Below are positions 28,664-37,804 of a stretch of DNA of 42,253 nt, piece by piece. The stretch is from NCBI GenBank assembly GCA_945883505.1, contig CAMCXL010000002.1, forward strand, positions 1-42,253. The letters run 5' to 3'. The notes beneath the pieces are model-generated. The model saw only the letters and a list, made by a program, of their open reading frames with translations, did no database searches and had not been told where the DNA came from. Every line of letters begins with the position of its first letter. Within the stretch, counting starts at the first letter, position 1. Origin of the DNA: Rhodoluna limnophila. GTDB lineage: Bacteria > Actinomycetota > Actinomycetes > Actinomycetales > Microbacteriaceae. A program made the translations under genes and the position numbers.

Positions 28664-28927
28664 ATGGCAAATATCAAGTCCCAGGTCAAGAGAATCTTGA
28701 CCAACAAGAAGGCAACTGACCGCAACCGCGCCGTCAAGAGCGAGCTCAAGACTGCAATCCGCGTGGCCCGCGAGGCAACCACCGGTGGTGACAAGACCGC
28801 AGCTGCTGCTGCAGTGTCCGCAGCTAACCGCAAGCTAGACAAGGCTGTGTCAAAGGGTGTCATTCACAAGAACCAGGCCGCCAACCGCAAGTCTTCACTT
28901 GCTAAGAAGGCATCAGCCCTGAAGTAA
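28664..28927 (+). CDS. rpsT: 30S ribosomal protein S20
   Basis: This helical, basic protein of 87 residues binds the 5' domain of 16S rRNA. The N-terminus [20 protein letters not shown] and the Ala/Lys-rich second half are diagnostic. The gene is monocistronic, ending in a strong terminator, and has the C-rich codon choice typical of highly expressed genes. The ribosome site (GAAAGA) is weak, as in many S20 genes. Confidence 0.98.
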   Translation: MANIKSQVKRILTNKKATDRNRAVKSELKTAIRVAREATTGGDKTAAAAAVSAANRKLDKAVSKGVIHKNQAANRKSSLAKKASALK

Positions 28928-28937
28928 AGCTTTTTGT

Positions 28938-28975
28938 AAAAAACACCGAGGCCATTTAGGTCTCGGTGTTTTTTT
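28938..28975. terminator. bidirectional Rho-independent terminator between rpsT and holA
   Basis: AAAAACACCGAGGCC, a short ATTTA loop and GGTCTCGGTGTTTTT form a long stem-loop with T runs on both strands. It lies 11 bases after rpsT. It also covers the last codons and stop of holA on the minus strand, so one structure probably ends both convergent transcripts. Confidence 0.9.
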
Positions 28976-29948
28976 GTCCCCTATTTGAAAGAAGTAGGAC
29001 CAGCTTCTCAAGAGCAAAAACCGGATCTCTTTCCATGCCTTTGACGGCAGCATCGGCGGTGGCAATTGCCATAACGGCGTTAGCTAGTCCCTCCTCGCTC
29101 CACCCGGCAAGATCCTTGCGTGCTCGATCGATCTGCCAAGGCTGGGCGCCGACGTTTGCAGCGCTGGCGTACTTGTTTCCATAAACCTTGGCCATCAGAC
29201 GAACCTTCATGGCAAAAGCAGCCACCACCGGAACTGGGTCGGCGCCGGTTGCAAGCGCGTGCCTCAGAAGCGCTAAAGCTTCCGCGCTTTGCCCGGCGAG
29301 GGCGGCATCGGCGACTTTGAAGGCGTTGGTTTCCACCCTTCCGCCGTAATACTTATCAACCGTTGCCTCATCGATTGACTCTGCCTGATCCGATAGCAGC
29401 TGAGAACAAGCTGCAGCGAGCTCGGATAAGTCATCAGCAAAGGCATCAGCCAAGGCGCGAAGGGCTCCCGGGCTAATTTTCCTTCCGGCCGCTGCAAACT
29501 CAGATTGTATAAAGGCTGCTTTGTCCGATTCTTTTTTGATCTCCGCGCAAGCGATCTCAACCGCGTTATCCGAAGCCCTGATTGCATCAATCAGCTTCTT
29601 TCCCCTAACGCTGGATGAGTTATGCCGAAGAATAATTGTGGTTTCTAAACTCGGTTCCAACAGATAAGAAAGTCCATCTTCAATAAGCGCATCAGTACAT
29701 TTTTCAACGCCGGAGATAACAACCAGTCTTGGCTCCATGAAAAGCGAAGGACTTGCCAAGGTGGTTAGTTGACCGGCTGTGTAATCACCGGCAAGCAGTT
29801 CATGAACTTCAACTCCGGCATCCAAAGCCTTGAGCTGATCGCGAATCGAGCGAATTGCTCGATCAGCTAGATACTCCTCCGGCCCAGAAACGAAAACAAC
29901 CGAAGCTGGCTTCGCATCTCGCCAGCTCACTTGTTTCGCTTTTCCCAC
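28956..29948 (-). CDS. holA: DNA polymerase III delta subunit
   Basis: Delta opens the sliding clamp within the clamp loader. The AAA+-like N-domain lacks a P-loop, as expected, and shows SVVFVSGPEEYLADRAIRSIRDQ and the LASPSLFMEPRLVVISG segment. The C-terminal helical collar domain contains VVAAFAMKVRLMAKVYG. The length of 330 residues is normal. The start is GTG at 29948. It usually follows the competence genes comEA/comEC in actinobacteria; those are absent here. Confidence 0.92.
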   Translation of the reverse strand: MGKAKQVSWRDAKPASVVFVSGPEEYLADRAIRSIRDQLKALDAGVEVHELLAGDYTAGQLTTLASPSLFMEPRLVVISGVEKCTDALIEDGLSYLLEPSLETTIILRHNSSSVRGKKLIDAIRASDNAVEIACAEIKKESDKAAFIQSEFAAAGRKISPGALRALADAFADDLSELAAACSQLLSDQAESIDEATVDKYYGGRVETNAFKVADAALAGQSAEALALLRHALATGADPVPVVAAFAMKVRLMAKVYGNKYASAANVGAQPWQIDRARKDLAGWSEEGLANAVMAIATADAAVKGMERDPVFALEKLVLLLSNRGQKNTET

Positions 29949-30084
29949 GCCCCTAGCCTACTAACCGCCAAGTCCTCTCCTAGTTCTGGACATTAGGACC
30001 ATTTATGATTGTCCGAAGAGTTGGCTACCATAGAGCAAGAACAGAGATCTGTCCTTAATCGCCATCGCACTAAAAGGGGGAAGA

Positions 30085-31500
30085 TTGTCTCAAGTAGACG
30101 TCTCAAAATTTCAGCGTGCTCGTCTAATTCCGGCGACCGACATCAAGGGGTCGCACGATCAAGAGCGAAGGGCTACTAGCGCATTCCTTGCGGTATTGCA
30201 GGGCGTTCCGGAGTTGACCAAGGCGATTCTCAAAGAGTTTGGGGTTCCAGCTGGCGACATTCAGACATTTATAGAACCTGAGTTCAAGCTGGACACGAAG
30301 AAGGTTCGACCTGATGGATTCATTCAGATTACTCGCGGTGGCAAGACTTTTCGGATCATCGTCGAAGTAAAGACGGGAAAGAACGAGTTAGAGCTAACGC
30401 AACTTAATGAATACTTGGATATTGCAAAAATTGAAGGCTTGGACATGCTTCTTACGATTAGCAACCAGGTCTTGGATTCCACTGGCGTTCATCCGACCAA
30501 AGGGATTGATGCAAGAAAACTAAGGTCGACAGCCCTGGTCCATCTTTCGTGGATGCGAATAATCTCTGAGTGCATAATCCTGAGCGAGCACACTGGCGTA
30601 AACGACGCGGATCGATCCTGGATTCTGAAGGAACTCATAAGATTCCTTCAATCTGATGCTTCGGGAGCCTCTGAATTTAACGACATGGGAACCAACTGGG
30701 TTGCAATCCGCGAAGGCGTGCGATCGGGCACAATCAGAAAACCCGATGAAAGTGTTGTAGATGTTGTGACAAAATTTCAGAATCTTGTCAGATATTGCGC
30801 CCTAACTCTAGCGGCCAGATCTGGTGTCGAAGCACAGGAAGTAATTCCCAAGGCAGCGAAAGCAGATGGCCGAAAGTTTTTGCTTGCCGAGGCCGGAGAA
30901 TTGCTGTCTCGAAAGTCGATTAAAGGTGCCCTAAAAATACCTGGTGCGGCTTCGGACCTTGAGATTCTTGCCGACATTGGAACTGGTATGACGCACACAA
31001 GTTTTGACCTAGATGCTCCAAGTGATGGAAAAAACAAATCAAGACTGAATTGGTTGTTGAAGCAGTGGAAGACAGTTCCGGGAGATGCTCTCTTGTCTAT
31101 TGGATACAAGCACAGTCGAACCATGGAAGTGCCTGTAAAGCTCGCGCAGCTTAAGTCCGGCGATTCGGAAATATCTATGGATAATTCGAAGGAAATCGCA
31201 ACTTTTCGAGTTTCTATAGTCCGGAGCTCAGGCGACAAAAGAGGCAGAGGTAAAGGCGCTTTCATCGACTCCGTACTTTCTCAAGTAGAACTTACTTATA
31301 CAGAGCTTCTTCAACCTCTCAAGCCTTGGGTATCTTCAGCCCCCAAACTCTCAGAGACTGTTGTGGACCTTATTCCCAAGCAGGAGAAATCTGACAGCTA
31401 TGCGGACAATCCAGATGGCTCTGAAGAGAGCCAGTCCACGGCGCATAGTAGTTGGGAAGGTACCGCCGAGAAAGTCGAAACTGAAAACCAGCAGTCTTAG
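30085..31500 (+). CDS. lone PD-(D/E)XK nuclease-like protein (actinobacterial 'stress response protein' family)
   Basis: No function is established. Residues about 20-125 carry a nuclease-fold signature: Glu27 in DQERRATSAF, Asp77 in VRPDGFI, Glu94 and Lys96 in IIVEVKTGKN, then Gln106/Tyr110 in TQLNEYLDIA. This QxxxY is like motif IV of RecB, AddB and Cas4 nucleases. The rest (about 150-410) is a conserved domain I cannot assign, and the last 50 residues are polar and low in complexity. From memory the family occurs sporadically across actinobacteria under the label stress response protein. The start is TTG at 30085 with GGGGGA upstream. It sits alone between holA and leuS, the only accessory-looking gene here. 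Confidence 0.75.
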   Translation: MSQVDVSKFQRARLIPATDIKGSHDQERRATSAFLAVLQGVPELTKAILKEFGVPAGDIQTFIEPEFKLDTKKVRPDGFIQITRGGKTFRIIVEVKTGKNELELTQLNEYLDIAKIEGLDMLLTISNQVLDSTGVHPTKGIDARKLRSTALVHLSWMRIISECIILSEHTGVNDADRSWILKELIRFLQSDASGASEFNDMGTNWVAIREGVRSGTIRKPDESVVDVVTKFQNLVRYCALTLAARSGVEAQEVIPKAAKADGRKFLLAEAGELLSRKSIKGALKIPGAASDLEILADIGTGMTHTSFDLDAPSDGKNKSRLNWLLKQWKTVPGDALLSIGYKHSRTMEVPVKLAQLKSGDSEISMDNSKEIATFRVSIVRSSGDKRGRGKGAFIDSVLSQVELTYTELLQPLKPWVSSAPKLSETVVDLIPKQEKSDSYADNPDGSEESQSTAHSSWEGTAEKVETENQQS

Positions 31501-31631
31501 CATTTCGGTTTCGCTGGTAGATCAAAGCACTCAGTCAAGTCACTCTTGCAGGGGCGGCACATCCAAACCCAATTAGCGCTTAGCCGGTAGCTGGATAGGC
31601 CACTCTCGGATTTACACGAAAAGCACCTCAT
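31497..31631 (-). CDS. zinc-ribbon micro-protein (44 residues)
   Basis: This open reading frame starts at ATG 31631 and encodes a protein with two zinc knuckles: CFSC at residues 3-6 and CRPC at 25-28, separated by 18 residues. Further cysteines are at 35 and 44. The spacing is that of a zinc ribbon. It lies 59 bases after leuS on the same strand. An extended -10-like TGTGTATAAG (TATAAG at 31674-31669) lies between them. Its stop TAA overlaps the TAG of the nuclease-like gene in a shared TTAG. No ribosome site is obvious. It could be a small RNA- or DNA-binding protein; function is unknown. Confidence 0.6.
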   Translation of the reverse strand: MRCFSCKSESGLSSYRLSANWVWMCRPCKSDLTECFDLPAKPKC

Positions 31632-31690
31632 CGCACTAGCTTAGAAAATCTCTGGTTTAGCTCTCTGACTTATACACAGGCCACTGAGAA

Positions 31691-34165
31691 CTAGGCGGTT
31701 GCGATATTAACAAGCTTTGGAGCACGAACGATAACGTTCTTGATTTTCTTGCCCTCAAGCACTTTCTTGACATTTTCAGAAGCCATCGCAAGAGCCTCAA
31801 GCTCCGATTCTGAAATCGAGGATGAAACTTCAAACTTGTCACGAAGCTTGCCATCAACCTGAACTACCGCAGTGAGGCTATCTCTGATCAGAAGCTCTGG
31901 AATAGCGTCTGAAAAACCAGCCAGGGCAACTGCTGGTTCATGTCCAAGTAACTGCCACATATCCTCCGCGGTGTATGGCGCAAATAGACTCAACGCCTTG
32001 GCAACAGCCTCAGCCGCCTCTCGAACAGCAGGGTCTGACCCGCCAGCTTTTCCATCGATGGCCTTACGCAGGGCGTTTACTAGCTCCATGATCTTGGCTA
32101 CGCCGACGTTGAACTTGAAAGACTCAATCTGTTCAGGAAATTCCTTCAAGAACAAATGGGTTGCCCTTCTAAGTTCATGATCACCGGTTGCAAAATCAAT
32201 CCCCGGGGCACTTGTAACTTCGTTCGCGCATCGCCAAGCCCTGGCCAAAAACTTTGCGCTTGCTGCAGGCGAAACATCCGCCCAGTCGATGTCATCCTCG
32301 GGAGGGCCGGCAAAGGCCATTGTCAATCGAACCGCATCAACACCATGCTCATCCAATTGCTCAGATAATCTGACCAGGTTGCCGCGCGATTTACTCATCG
32401 CCGAGCCATTCATCAGAACCATTCCCTGGTTCAACAGTCTGGTGAAGGGCTCTTCGAATTCAACGTATCCCAAATCGTGCAGCACCTTGGTGAAAAAGCG
32501 TGCATAGAGAAGGTGCAAGATGGCGTGAGTCACTCCACCCACATACTGATCTACAGGAGCCCACTTCTTAGCTTCCTCTTTTGGAAAAGCTTCGGTTTCT
32601 GAATTTGGAGATAGAAACCTCAGGAAATACCAAGAGGAGTCCACAAAGGTATCCATGGTGTCGGTATCGCGCTTGGCAGCTCCGCCACAGCTAGGGCAAG
32701 AGACATTCACCCAGTCGGTGGCTCCCCCCAAAGGAGAGGTTCCCTTCGGTGACAGGTCCAAGCCTTTAGCGTCAGGAAGTCGAATTGGAAGTTCACTAAC
32801 CGGCACCGGAACCTCGCCACAGGTTTCGCAGTGCACGATTGGGATTGGAGTTCCCCAATAGCGCTGACGGGAAATCAACCAGTCACGAAGCCTAAAGTTC
32901 TTTGCTTTTTTGCCAAGGCCTTTAGCCGCAAGTACTTCAGTGATCTTTTTGATAGCTTCGGTCTTCTTGAGACCGTTGAGTTCACCAGAGTTCACCAAAA
33001 CTCCGTCACCGGTAGTTGCAACACCCGAAACCGAAGGATCGTCTTCACCGGTGTCAACAACAAGTTGCACCGGAAGATTGTTTTGGCGTGCGAAGTCAAG
33101 GTCGCGCTGATCGTGAGCAGGAACGGCCATGATGGCACCGGTTCCATAATCTGCCAACACGTAGTCAGCAGCCCAGATCGGAAGCTTCTCACCGTTAACT
33201 GGATTTATCGCAAAGCGACCTAGGTCAATACCGCGCTTCGGGCGATCGGTAGCAAGACGATCAATATCATTGGTCTTTTTGGTCTCTTCCAAAAAGTCCT
33301 GGAACTTCATTCTCACCTCACTAGCCGCCTCTGAAGCTAGCTCCGCCGCTAAGTCTGAGTCGGCAGCCACAACCATAAATGTTGCCCCGAACAAAGTGTC
33401 TGGGCGTGTTGTGTAAACCTGAATTGGGTCTTTTCTTCCCTCTATTTCAAACTTCACTTCTGCACCATAGGATCTTCCGATCCAGTTACGCTGCATGGAT
33501 AGAACCTTGGCAGGCCAAGCACCCTCGAGGGTGTCAAGGTCATCGAGCAACCTGTCGGCGTAGTCGGTGACCTTGAAGTACCACTGGGTTAGAGCTTTTT
33601 TGGTAACCGCTGTGTCACATCTTTCACAAAGACCCTGAACAACCTGCTCGTTGGCAAGGACCGTTTGACAGGAAGGGCACCAGTTAACGTTTGAGTTCTT
33701 GCGATAGGCAAGACCCTTGTTGTAAAACTCCAGGAACAACCACTGGTTCCACTGGTAGTACTCGGGGTCAGAAGTAATAAGTACCCGGTCCCAGTCAAAG
33801 CTGCAGGCGTAGCGCCTCATGGAAGCTTTTTGCTGGGCGATGTTGTCGTAGGTCCAACCTCTTGGGTCTAGACCTCGCTTGATTGCAGCGTTCTCGGCTG
33901 GAAGACCGAAGGAGTCCCAACCAATCGGGTGCATAACGTTAAAGCCTTTTTGGACCCAGTACCTGGCGATGACATCGCCGAGCGCATAGGCCTCGGCGTG
34001 ACCCATGTGAAGATCGCCCGAGGGATAGGGGAACATATCCAGCACATACTTCTTTGGCCTTTTATCTTCTGGCTTTCCAGAGTCGAAGGGCTTTAGCTCA
34101 TCCCATACCGCAAGCCACTTCTCGCTCAACGCCTTAGCGTCAAACTGAACTGGCTCGTTGGACAA
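31691..34165 (-). CDS. leuS: leucyl-tRNA synthetase
   Basis: This class I enzyme charges tRNA-Leu. The HIGH-type motif is [12 protein letters not shown] and the KMSKS-type motif reads AMSKS ([11 protein letters not shown]), a tolerated first-position variant. The editing domain contains [16 protein letters not shown] and [19 protein letters not shown]. Zinc-like cysteine pairs occur at CPSCQ/CERC and at CETC/CPSCGG. The length of 824 residues is normal. No leader peptide or T-box is visible in the 65-base gap upstream. Confidence 0.98.
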   Translation of the reverse strand: MSNEPVQFDAKALSEKWLAVWDELKPFDSGKPEDKRPKKYVLDMFPYPSGDLHMGHAEAYALGDVIARYWVQKGFNVMHPIGWDSFGLPAENAAIKRGLDPRGWTYDNIAQQKASMRRYACSFDWDRVLITSDPEYYQWNQWLFLEFYNKGLAYRKNSNVNWCPSCQTVLANEQVVQGLCERCDTAVTKKALTQWYFKVTDYADRLLDDLDTLEGAWPAKVLSMQRNWIGRSYGAEVKFEIEGRKDPIQVYTTRPDTLFGATFMVVAADSDLAAELASEAASEVRMKFQDFLEETKKTNDIDRLATDRPKRGIDLGRFAINPVNGEKLPIWAADYVLADYGTGAIMAVPAHDQRDLDFARQNNLPVQLVVDTGEDDPSVSGVATTGDGVLVNSGELNGLKKTEAIKKITEVLAAKGLGKKAKNFRLRDWLISRQRYWGTPIPIVHCETCGEVPVPVSELPIRLPDAKGLDLSPKGTSPLGGATDWVNVSCPSCGGAAKRDTDTMDTFVDSSWYFLRFLSPNSETEAFPKEEAKKWAPVDQYVGGVTHAILHLLYARFFTKVLHDLGYVEFEEPFTRLLNQGMVLMNGSAMSKSRGNLVRLSEQLDEHGVDAVRLTMAFAGPPEDDIDWADVSPAASAKFLARAWRCANEVTSAPGIDFATGDHELRRATHLFLKEFPEQIESFKFNVGVAKIMELVNALRKAIDGKAGGSDPAVREAAEAVAKALSLFAPYTAEDMWQLLGHEPAVALAGFSDAIPELLIRDSLTAVVQVDGKLRDKFEVSSSISESELEALAMASENVKKVLEGKKIKNVIVRAPKLVNIATA

Positions 34166-34230
34166 GGTAAAACTCCTAATTAATTTTGAATGGATCTCTT
34201 GAAAAGGTTACCAATGCGAAGCTGGCTTAC

Positions 34231-34479
34231 TTAGCTTTTTGAAGACGGCCAATAGGTGATAGCAGCTGTCAATAGCGCCCAGCCAAGTGGGATCATGCCC
34301 AATCGGTCCGAGCCCTGCCAGGCAATCAAAGACAAGATACTCAGTGCAACAGCTGCCCCCAGTGGCCAGTACTTGGAAATCTTGTTCTTTCTTGCAAGTA
34401 TCGCCAGAACCACTGAGCCGGCACCTAAAATCACAAGGCCAAAAAATATCGCGCTGACTAAAAGAGCTAAATCTTCCAT
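34231..34479 (-). CDS. small three-helix membrane protein, unknown function
   Basis: The protein has 82 residues with about three hydrophobic helices (LALLVSAIFFGLVILGAG, WPLGAAVALSILSLIAW, IPLGWALLTAAITYW) joined by the basic turn ARKNKISKYW. I place the start at ATG 34479, four bases after the pabB stop, with GGGAGG eight bases upstream; the longer frame to 34605 overlaps pabB and looks spurious. Coupling to pabB suggests co-expression but not a shared role. I do not recognise a family. Confidence 0.65.
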   Translation of the reverse strand: MEDLALLVSAIFFGLVILGAGSVVLAILARKNKISKYWPLGAAVALSILSLIAWQGSDRLGMIPLGWALLTAAITYWPSSKS

Positions 34480-34483
34480 TCCC

Positions 34484-35821
34484 CTAGCCTCCCAGTGCCT
34501 GAAGCAACGCCTTGGATTTGAGCATGGTTTCCTCAAACTCGCTCTCCGGGTCTGAATCAATTGTGATTCCACCGCCAACTCCAAGGGTTGCCGATGTGCC
34601 CTCAAAAACTAGAGTCCTGATCGTCATTCCAAAATCAGCCGAGCCGTCGAAGCCGAGATACCCAAAGGCACCCGAGTAAATCTGTCTTGGCGCACCTTCT
34701 AGTTCTCGCAAAATTTCTAACGCTCGAATCTTTGGAGCTCCCGTCATTGATCCCCCCGGAAAACATGCCGCCAGTGCACTGGTTGCACTCTGACCAGTTT
34801 TGAGCTGGCCGGTCACGGTGCTAACCAGCTGATGAACTGTTGCGTAGGTCTCAACCTCAAAGAGTTTCTCCACTGAAATTGAATCGGCCTGGCAGACTCG
34901 ACCAAGATCATTTCGCATCAGATCCACAATCATTAGATTCTCAGCGCGCTCTTTTTCATTGGTTGCAAGCTCCGCCGAAATTGCCTGATCCTCGGCAATA
35001 TCTTTTGACCTTGGCCTGGTTCCCTTGATTGGCTTGGAAGAGATTTTTCCGGCGGAGGAAACTTTTAGAAACTGCTCGGGAGATGAGCTGACTATTTCGA
35101 CTCCGCCAAGTTTCAGGTATCCCCCGTAGGGAGCTGGGTTTATTTCTCGAAGCGAAAGAAATGTTCTTAGGGGGTTGGCCTCGTGTTCGATAAAGATTTG
35201 GTTAGTCAGACAAAGCTGAAATACATCCCCTTTAGCGATGTGATCTTTAGCTTTTTTGATTAGCTCTAGATAGCTTGGTTTTTCGTGCCGAAGCTTGGTA
35301 GAAATAAGTTTTGGCTCCTTGGTGGCCTGCAGGAAAGACGAAGCCTCGCCTCCAATCAGAGTCAGCCTCAAAAGGGCAGCCCGGTGCCAGTTTTGGAAAT
35401 CCTCAGTGGTTTCAAAAAGACCGATGAAATACATGGTCTTATTTTTGTGATCGAAAACCATCGCCCGATCAACAATCATGAACTGAGCTTTTGGGTATGC
35501 GCCCTCGTCTGAACTACTAGTTCGTTCAACACCAAGCTCATAACCCAGGTAGCCAACTAGCCCGGGGCGAAAGCTAAAGGGAATATCGGCTTCCGGATAG
35601 TAATCAATAGCGGCTTGGGTTTTCTTCAGGTGCTCGCTTGCGAGCGCGAAGGCCTCATCCCCTGCTCTTATGCTCTTACCTGCCGAGCCAAGTATTGATA
35701 CTGGCTCGTCGGGGTTGGTGGAGCGATCTAACCAAAAGGCATTTGGGTCCTTGGAGTGCATCGCCACAAAAGCATCGGCTGGGTTGACCCAGCCGCGAAG
35801 CTTTTCTAGCTCAAGACGCAA
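34484..35821 (-). CDS. pabB: aminodeoxychorismate synthase component I
   Basis: This chorismate-utilising enzyme makes 4-amino-4-deoxychorismate for folate with an amidotransferase partner (PabA, not seen here). The distinguishing PIKGTRPR carries the PabB-type lysine where TrpE has alanine. SSSPEQFL, EKERAENLMIVDLMRNDLGRV-type residues, FPGGSMTGAPKIRALEI and GVGGGITIDSDPESEFEET are catalytic segments. The length of 445 residues is normal. The start is TTG at 35821 with AGGTGA seven bases upstream. It diverges from the pabC-like gene, whose product would finish the pathway. Confidence 0.92.
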   Translation of the reverse strand: MRLELEKLRGWVNPADAFVAMHSKDPNAFWLDRSTNPDEPVSILGSAGKSIRAGDEAFALASEHLKKTQAAIDYYPEADIPFSFRPGLVGYLGYELGVERTSSSDEGAYPKAQFMIVDRAMVFDHKNKTMYFIGLFETTEDFQNWHRAALLRLTLIGGEASSFLQATKEPKLISTKLRHEKPSYLELIKKAKDHIAKGDVFQLCLTNQIFIEHEANPLRTFLSLREINPAPYGGYLKLGGVEIVSSSPEQFLKVSSAGKISSKPIKGTRPRSKDIAEDQAISAELATNEKERAENLMIVDLMRNDLGRVCQADSISVEKLFEVETYATVHQLVSTVTGQLKTGQSATSALAACFPGGSMTGAPKIRALEILRELEGAPRQIYSGAFGYLGFDGSADFGMTIRTLVFEGTSATLGVGGGITIDSDPESEFEETMLKSKALLQALGG

Positions 35822-35873
35822 AGTGGATCACCTAATCTGGGGGATTTGGAAATTAGCTTATGGATTTGCTCGT

Positions 35874-35887
35874 AATCTATAGATTAG
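35874..35887. promoter_or_regulatory. perfect 14-base palindrome in the pabB/pabC-like divergent gap
   Basis: TAATCTATAGATTA is a perfect palindrome lying 26 bases before the ATG at 35913 in the 91-base gap. It contains TATAGA, so it may be a -10 region, an operator or both. I saw no well-placed -35. A shared control site for the two folate genes is an inference. Confidence 0.4.
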
Positions 35888-35912
35888 AGCAAGGCTGAAC
35901 CGGAGGAATTTC

Positions 35913-36704
35913 ATGAGCGTTCTGGGGGATTTTTATCGCCTAGAGGCGGGGGAGCTAAAACCAGTTATTGAATCCTCGATTGAGGTTCAGCTCAAAGTTG
36001 CCGACTCCTGGTTGGTTGATGAGGGAAGGGTTCGGTCGCTAGCCGCACACTTCGAGAGATTTGGCTCATGGGTTGAAAATGAAGACCCAAACCAGAAGCA
36101 GTTTCTTCCCTTCTATTTCGCTGAGATCAAAAGACTGCTGCCAAAAATAGGTAGGTGGTTTCCCAGGATGGAATACCACGGTGAGCAGCCCGCTAGTACG
36201 CGGCTCTACCTAAGACTTCGAGAAGCTCCCGAGAAACTGGAGTCTTTGACCCTCTGGTCATACCCGGAACCTGACCCGAGAAATAACCCCCAAGTAAAAG
36301 GTCCTGACCTTTCTTTGTGTCAGCAGCTTAGGCGCCACGCCAACATGAACGGAGCTGACGAAGCGGTTATAACCGACACCAAGGGCTTTGTTGCCGAGGG
36401 AGCACTGAGTGCTCTGGTTTGGTGGCGCGGCGATGTGCTTTGCTCCTCAGACGATCAAACCAACTGGCTACCTTCTATTACTCGCCAGGAAGTTTTCTCG
36501 ATAGCCGATCAGATGGGCTTTGAGACAATGGTTGAAAATGTTAGGCCAGAGCAACTAGCCAAGTTGCCAATCTGGGCGCTGAGTTCACTAAATGGCATCA
36601 TGCCGGTTAGGTCCTGGATCGGTGTAGCAGATGAGCTTCCAGAGTCTTCAAACCTGGACGCGTTTTTGAAGCGCCTAAAGCTTCTAGGCACACAGCTCGA
36701 CTAA
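35913..36704 (+). CDS. pabC: aminotransferase class IV protein, probably 4-amino-4-deoxychorismate lyase
   Basis: This PLP enzyme would release pyruvate from aminodeoxychorismate to give p-aminobenzoate. Fold-IV features are the likely PLP lysine Lys129 (QVKGPDLSLCQQLRRHA), the GADEAVITDTKGFVAEGALSALVWW-type segment with its conserved Glu, and RQEVFSIADQMGF. The N-terminal half is divergent from typical PabC. A consensus GGAGG lies six bases before the ATG. The assignment rests on the fold plus the divergent pabB; a different class IV activity remains possible. Confidence 0.75.
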   Translation: MSVLGDFYRLEAGELKPVIESSIEVQLKVADSWLVDEGRVRSLAAHFERFGSWVENEDPNQKQFLPFYFAEIKRLLPKIGRWFPRMEYHGEQPASTRLYLRLREAPEKLESLTLWSYPEPDPRNNPQVKGPDLSLCQQLRRHANMNGADEAVITDTKGFVAEGALSALVWWRGDVLCSSDDQTNWLPSITRQEVFSIADQMGFETMVENVRPEQLAKLPIWALSSLNGIMPVRSWIGVADELPESSNLDAFLKRLKLLGTQLD

Positions 36705-36751
36705 AGCTAGCCCTCAGGGTTTTCTCAACCTTTTCGTGGGATGATTTTATA

Positions 36752-37411
36752 GTGAACGAAATTCTTGACTGGTTGCTAGCTGGGGTCTCTGGCATCGATC
36801 CGGTCTGGAGAAATTTCTTTGCAGGTCTTGCCATAATGCTCGAAACCTCGCTGTTTATTGGGCTAATAGTGCCAGGCGATACCGTCGTTCTGGTTGCCTC
36901 AACAGGGGTTTCCGACCTGCCGGACTTTTTCTGGCTGGTAGGGGCTGTGTTGGTTGGGTCCATGATCGGGGAAACCATTGGCTTCTCGATCGGAAGACTC
37001 TTCGGTAAGCGAATCAGGTCCTCAAAGCTGGGCCAACGCTTCGGTGAGGATAACTGGGCCAGGGCCGACATATTCGTTGAAAAACGCGGTGGTCCAGCCG
37101 TTGCCATATCGAGGTTCCTGCCGGTTCTGCACTCACTGGTGCCGGTGGTGGCAGGAGCTACCAAGATGAGATACAAAACCTTCATCATCTGGACCTTCGG
37201 AGCTTGTCTGGTTTGGGCAAGCACCTACGTTGGAATTGGCTACATCGCCAAGGCAAGCTACGAAGAGGTTGCCTCCGGGTTCAAGTTCGGAGCCTTGGTA
37301 TTTGTTGGGATTCTGGCTCTTTTTATCTTCTTTATTCACCTGGCCAAGAAGAAGATCTCCAAGGTCGCCGACAAGATGATCGACGAAGAGCTGCAAAAAA
37401 CCAATAAATAA
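36752..37411 (+). CDS. DedA-family membrane protein
   Basis: This VTT/SNARE-associated membrane protein is of the type linked to lipid-carrier flipping and envelope maintenance. The family signatures are FIGLIVPGDTVVLVAS, GETIGFSIGRLFGKR, FVEKRGGPAVAISRFLPVLHSLVPVVAG and the terminal hydrophobic helix. The acidic and arginine residues of the core (Glu in GETIG, Arg in SRFLP) are present. The C-end is lysine-rich. The start is GTG at 36752. It lies 47 bases after the pabC-like gene and 100 bases before the SOS-controlled gene pair. Confidence 0.92.
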   Translation: MNEILDWLLAGVSGIDPVWRNFFAGLAIMLETSLFIGLIVPGDTVVLVASTGVSDLPDFFWLVGAVLVGSMIGETIGFSIGRLFGKRIRSSKLGQRFGEDNWARADIFVEKRGGPAVAISRFLPVLHSLVPVVAGATKMRYKTFIIWTFGACLVWASTYVGIGYIAKASYEEVASGFKFGALVFVGILALFIFFIHLAKKKISKVADKMIDEELQKTNK

Positions 37412-37467
37412 CTGGCATTTGAGGCGGATTTCGCTTTGTCGGTCGATACCCATACACTAATCATTGT

Positions 37468-37483
37468 TCGAACACTTGTTCGA
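37468..37483. promoter_or_regulatory. LexA-binding site (SOS box)
   Basis: TCGAAC-ACTT-GTTCGA is an exact match to the actinobacterial SOS-box form TCGAAC-N4-GTTCGA. It lies 28 bases before the ATG of the DUF6504 gene, within the expected promoter. Flanking bases extend the pattern, giving GTTCGAAC at both 37466 and 37478. LexA control of DUF6504-dnaE2 is therefore strongly indicated. Confidence 0.93.
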
Positions 37484-37511
37484 ACAACTAGCCGTTTTAT
37501 GGGGAAGATTC

Positions 37512-37802
37512 ATGATCCAAGTCGACGAGACAGTCAAGGTACTAACCAACCAATCCGGAGAACCGGTTCGCTTCAGCTGGCGAAATGGCAGCTATCAGGT
37601 CACTTCGCGCCCCGAGCGCTGGTACTCCAGAAAGCCCTGGTGGTTAGAAGCTAGCCGCGCCCAGCGCGGCATTGGGGCCCAGGTTCTAGAAGTTGAGATG
37701 TGGCGAATAACTGCCAGCAAGGGAATCAACTCCCCCAATCAATTTGAGCTAGTTCATAGCCAAGCAGATGACGGTTGGCAATTGGTTCGAATCTTTGGCT
37801 AA
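37512..37802 (+). CDS. DUF6504 family protein (mutasome-associated)
   Basis: This small protein of 96 residues is typically encoded between imuB and dnaE2 in actinobacteria. It is rich in Trp and Arg (RFSWRNGSYQVTSRPERWYSRKPWW-type core, split over residues 20-45) and may form a small beta barrel. The ATG at 37512 follows GGGGAAG by four bases; the TTG at 37464 lies inside the SOS box and is rejected. DnaE2 starts two bases after its stop. A role in damage-induced DNA synthesis is inferred from context only. Confidence 0.82.
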   Translation: MIQVDETVKVLTNQSGEPVRFSWRNGSYQVTSRPERWYSRKPWWLEASRAQRGIGAQVLEVEMWRITASKGINSPNQFELVHSQADDGWQLVRIFG

Positions 37803-37804
37803 GC

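Noticed and set aside
29988-30014. Inverted repeat GGACA ... TGTCC upstream of the nuclease-like gene
   Set aside because: Only five bases per arm with a 17-base spacer and no clear promoter alignment; chance is likely.
34480-34605. N-terminal extension of the small membrane protein
   Set aside because: It overlaps the conserved end of pabB and reads as basic, non-membrane sequence; the ATG at 34479 has a proper ribosome site.
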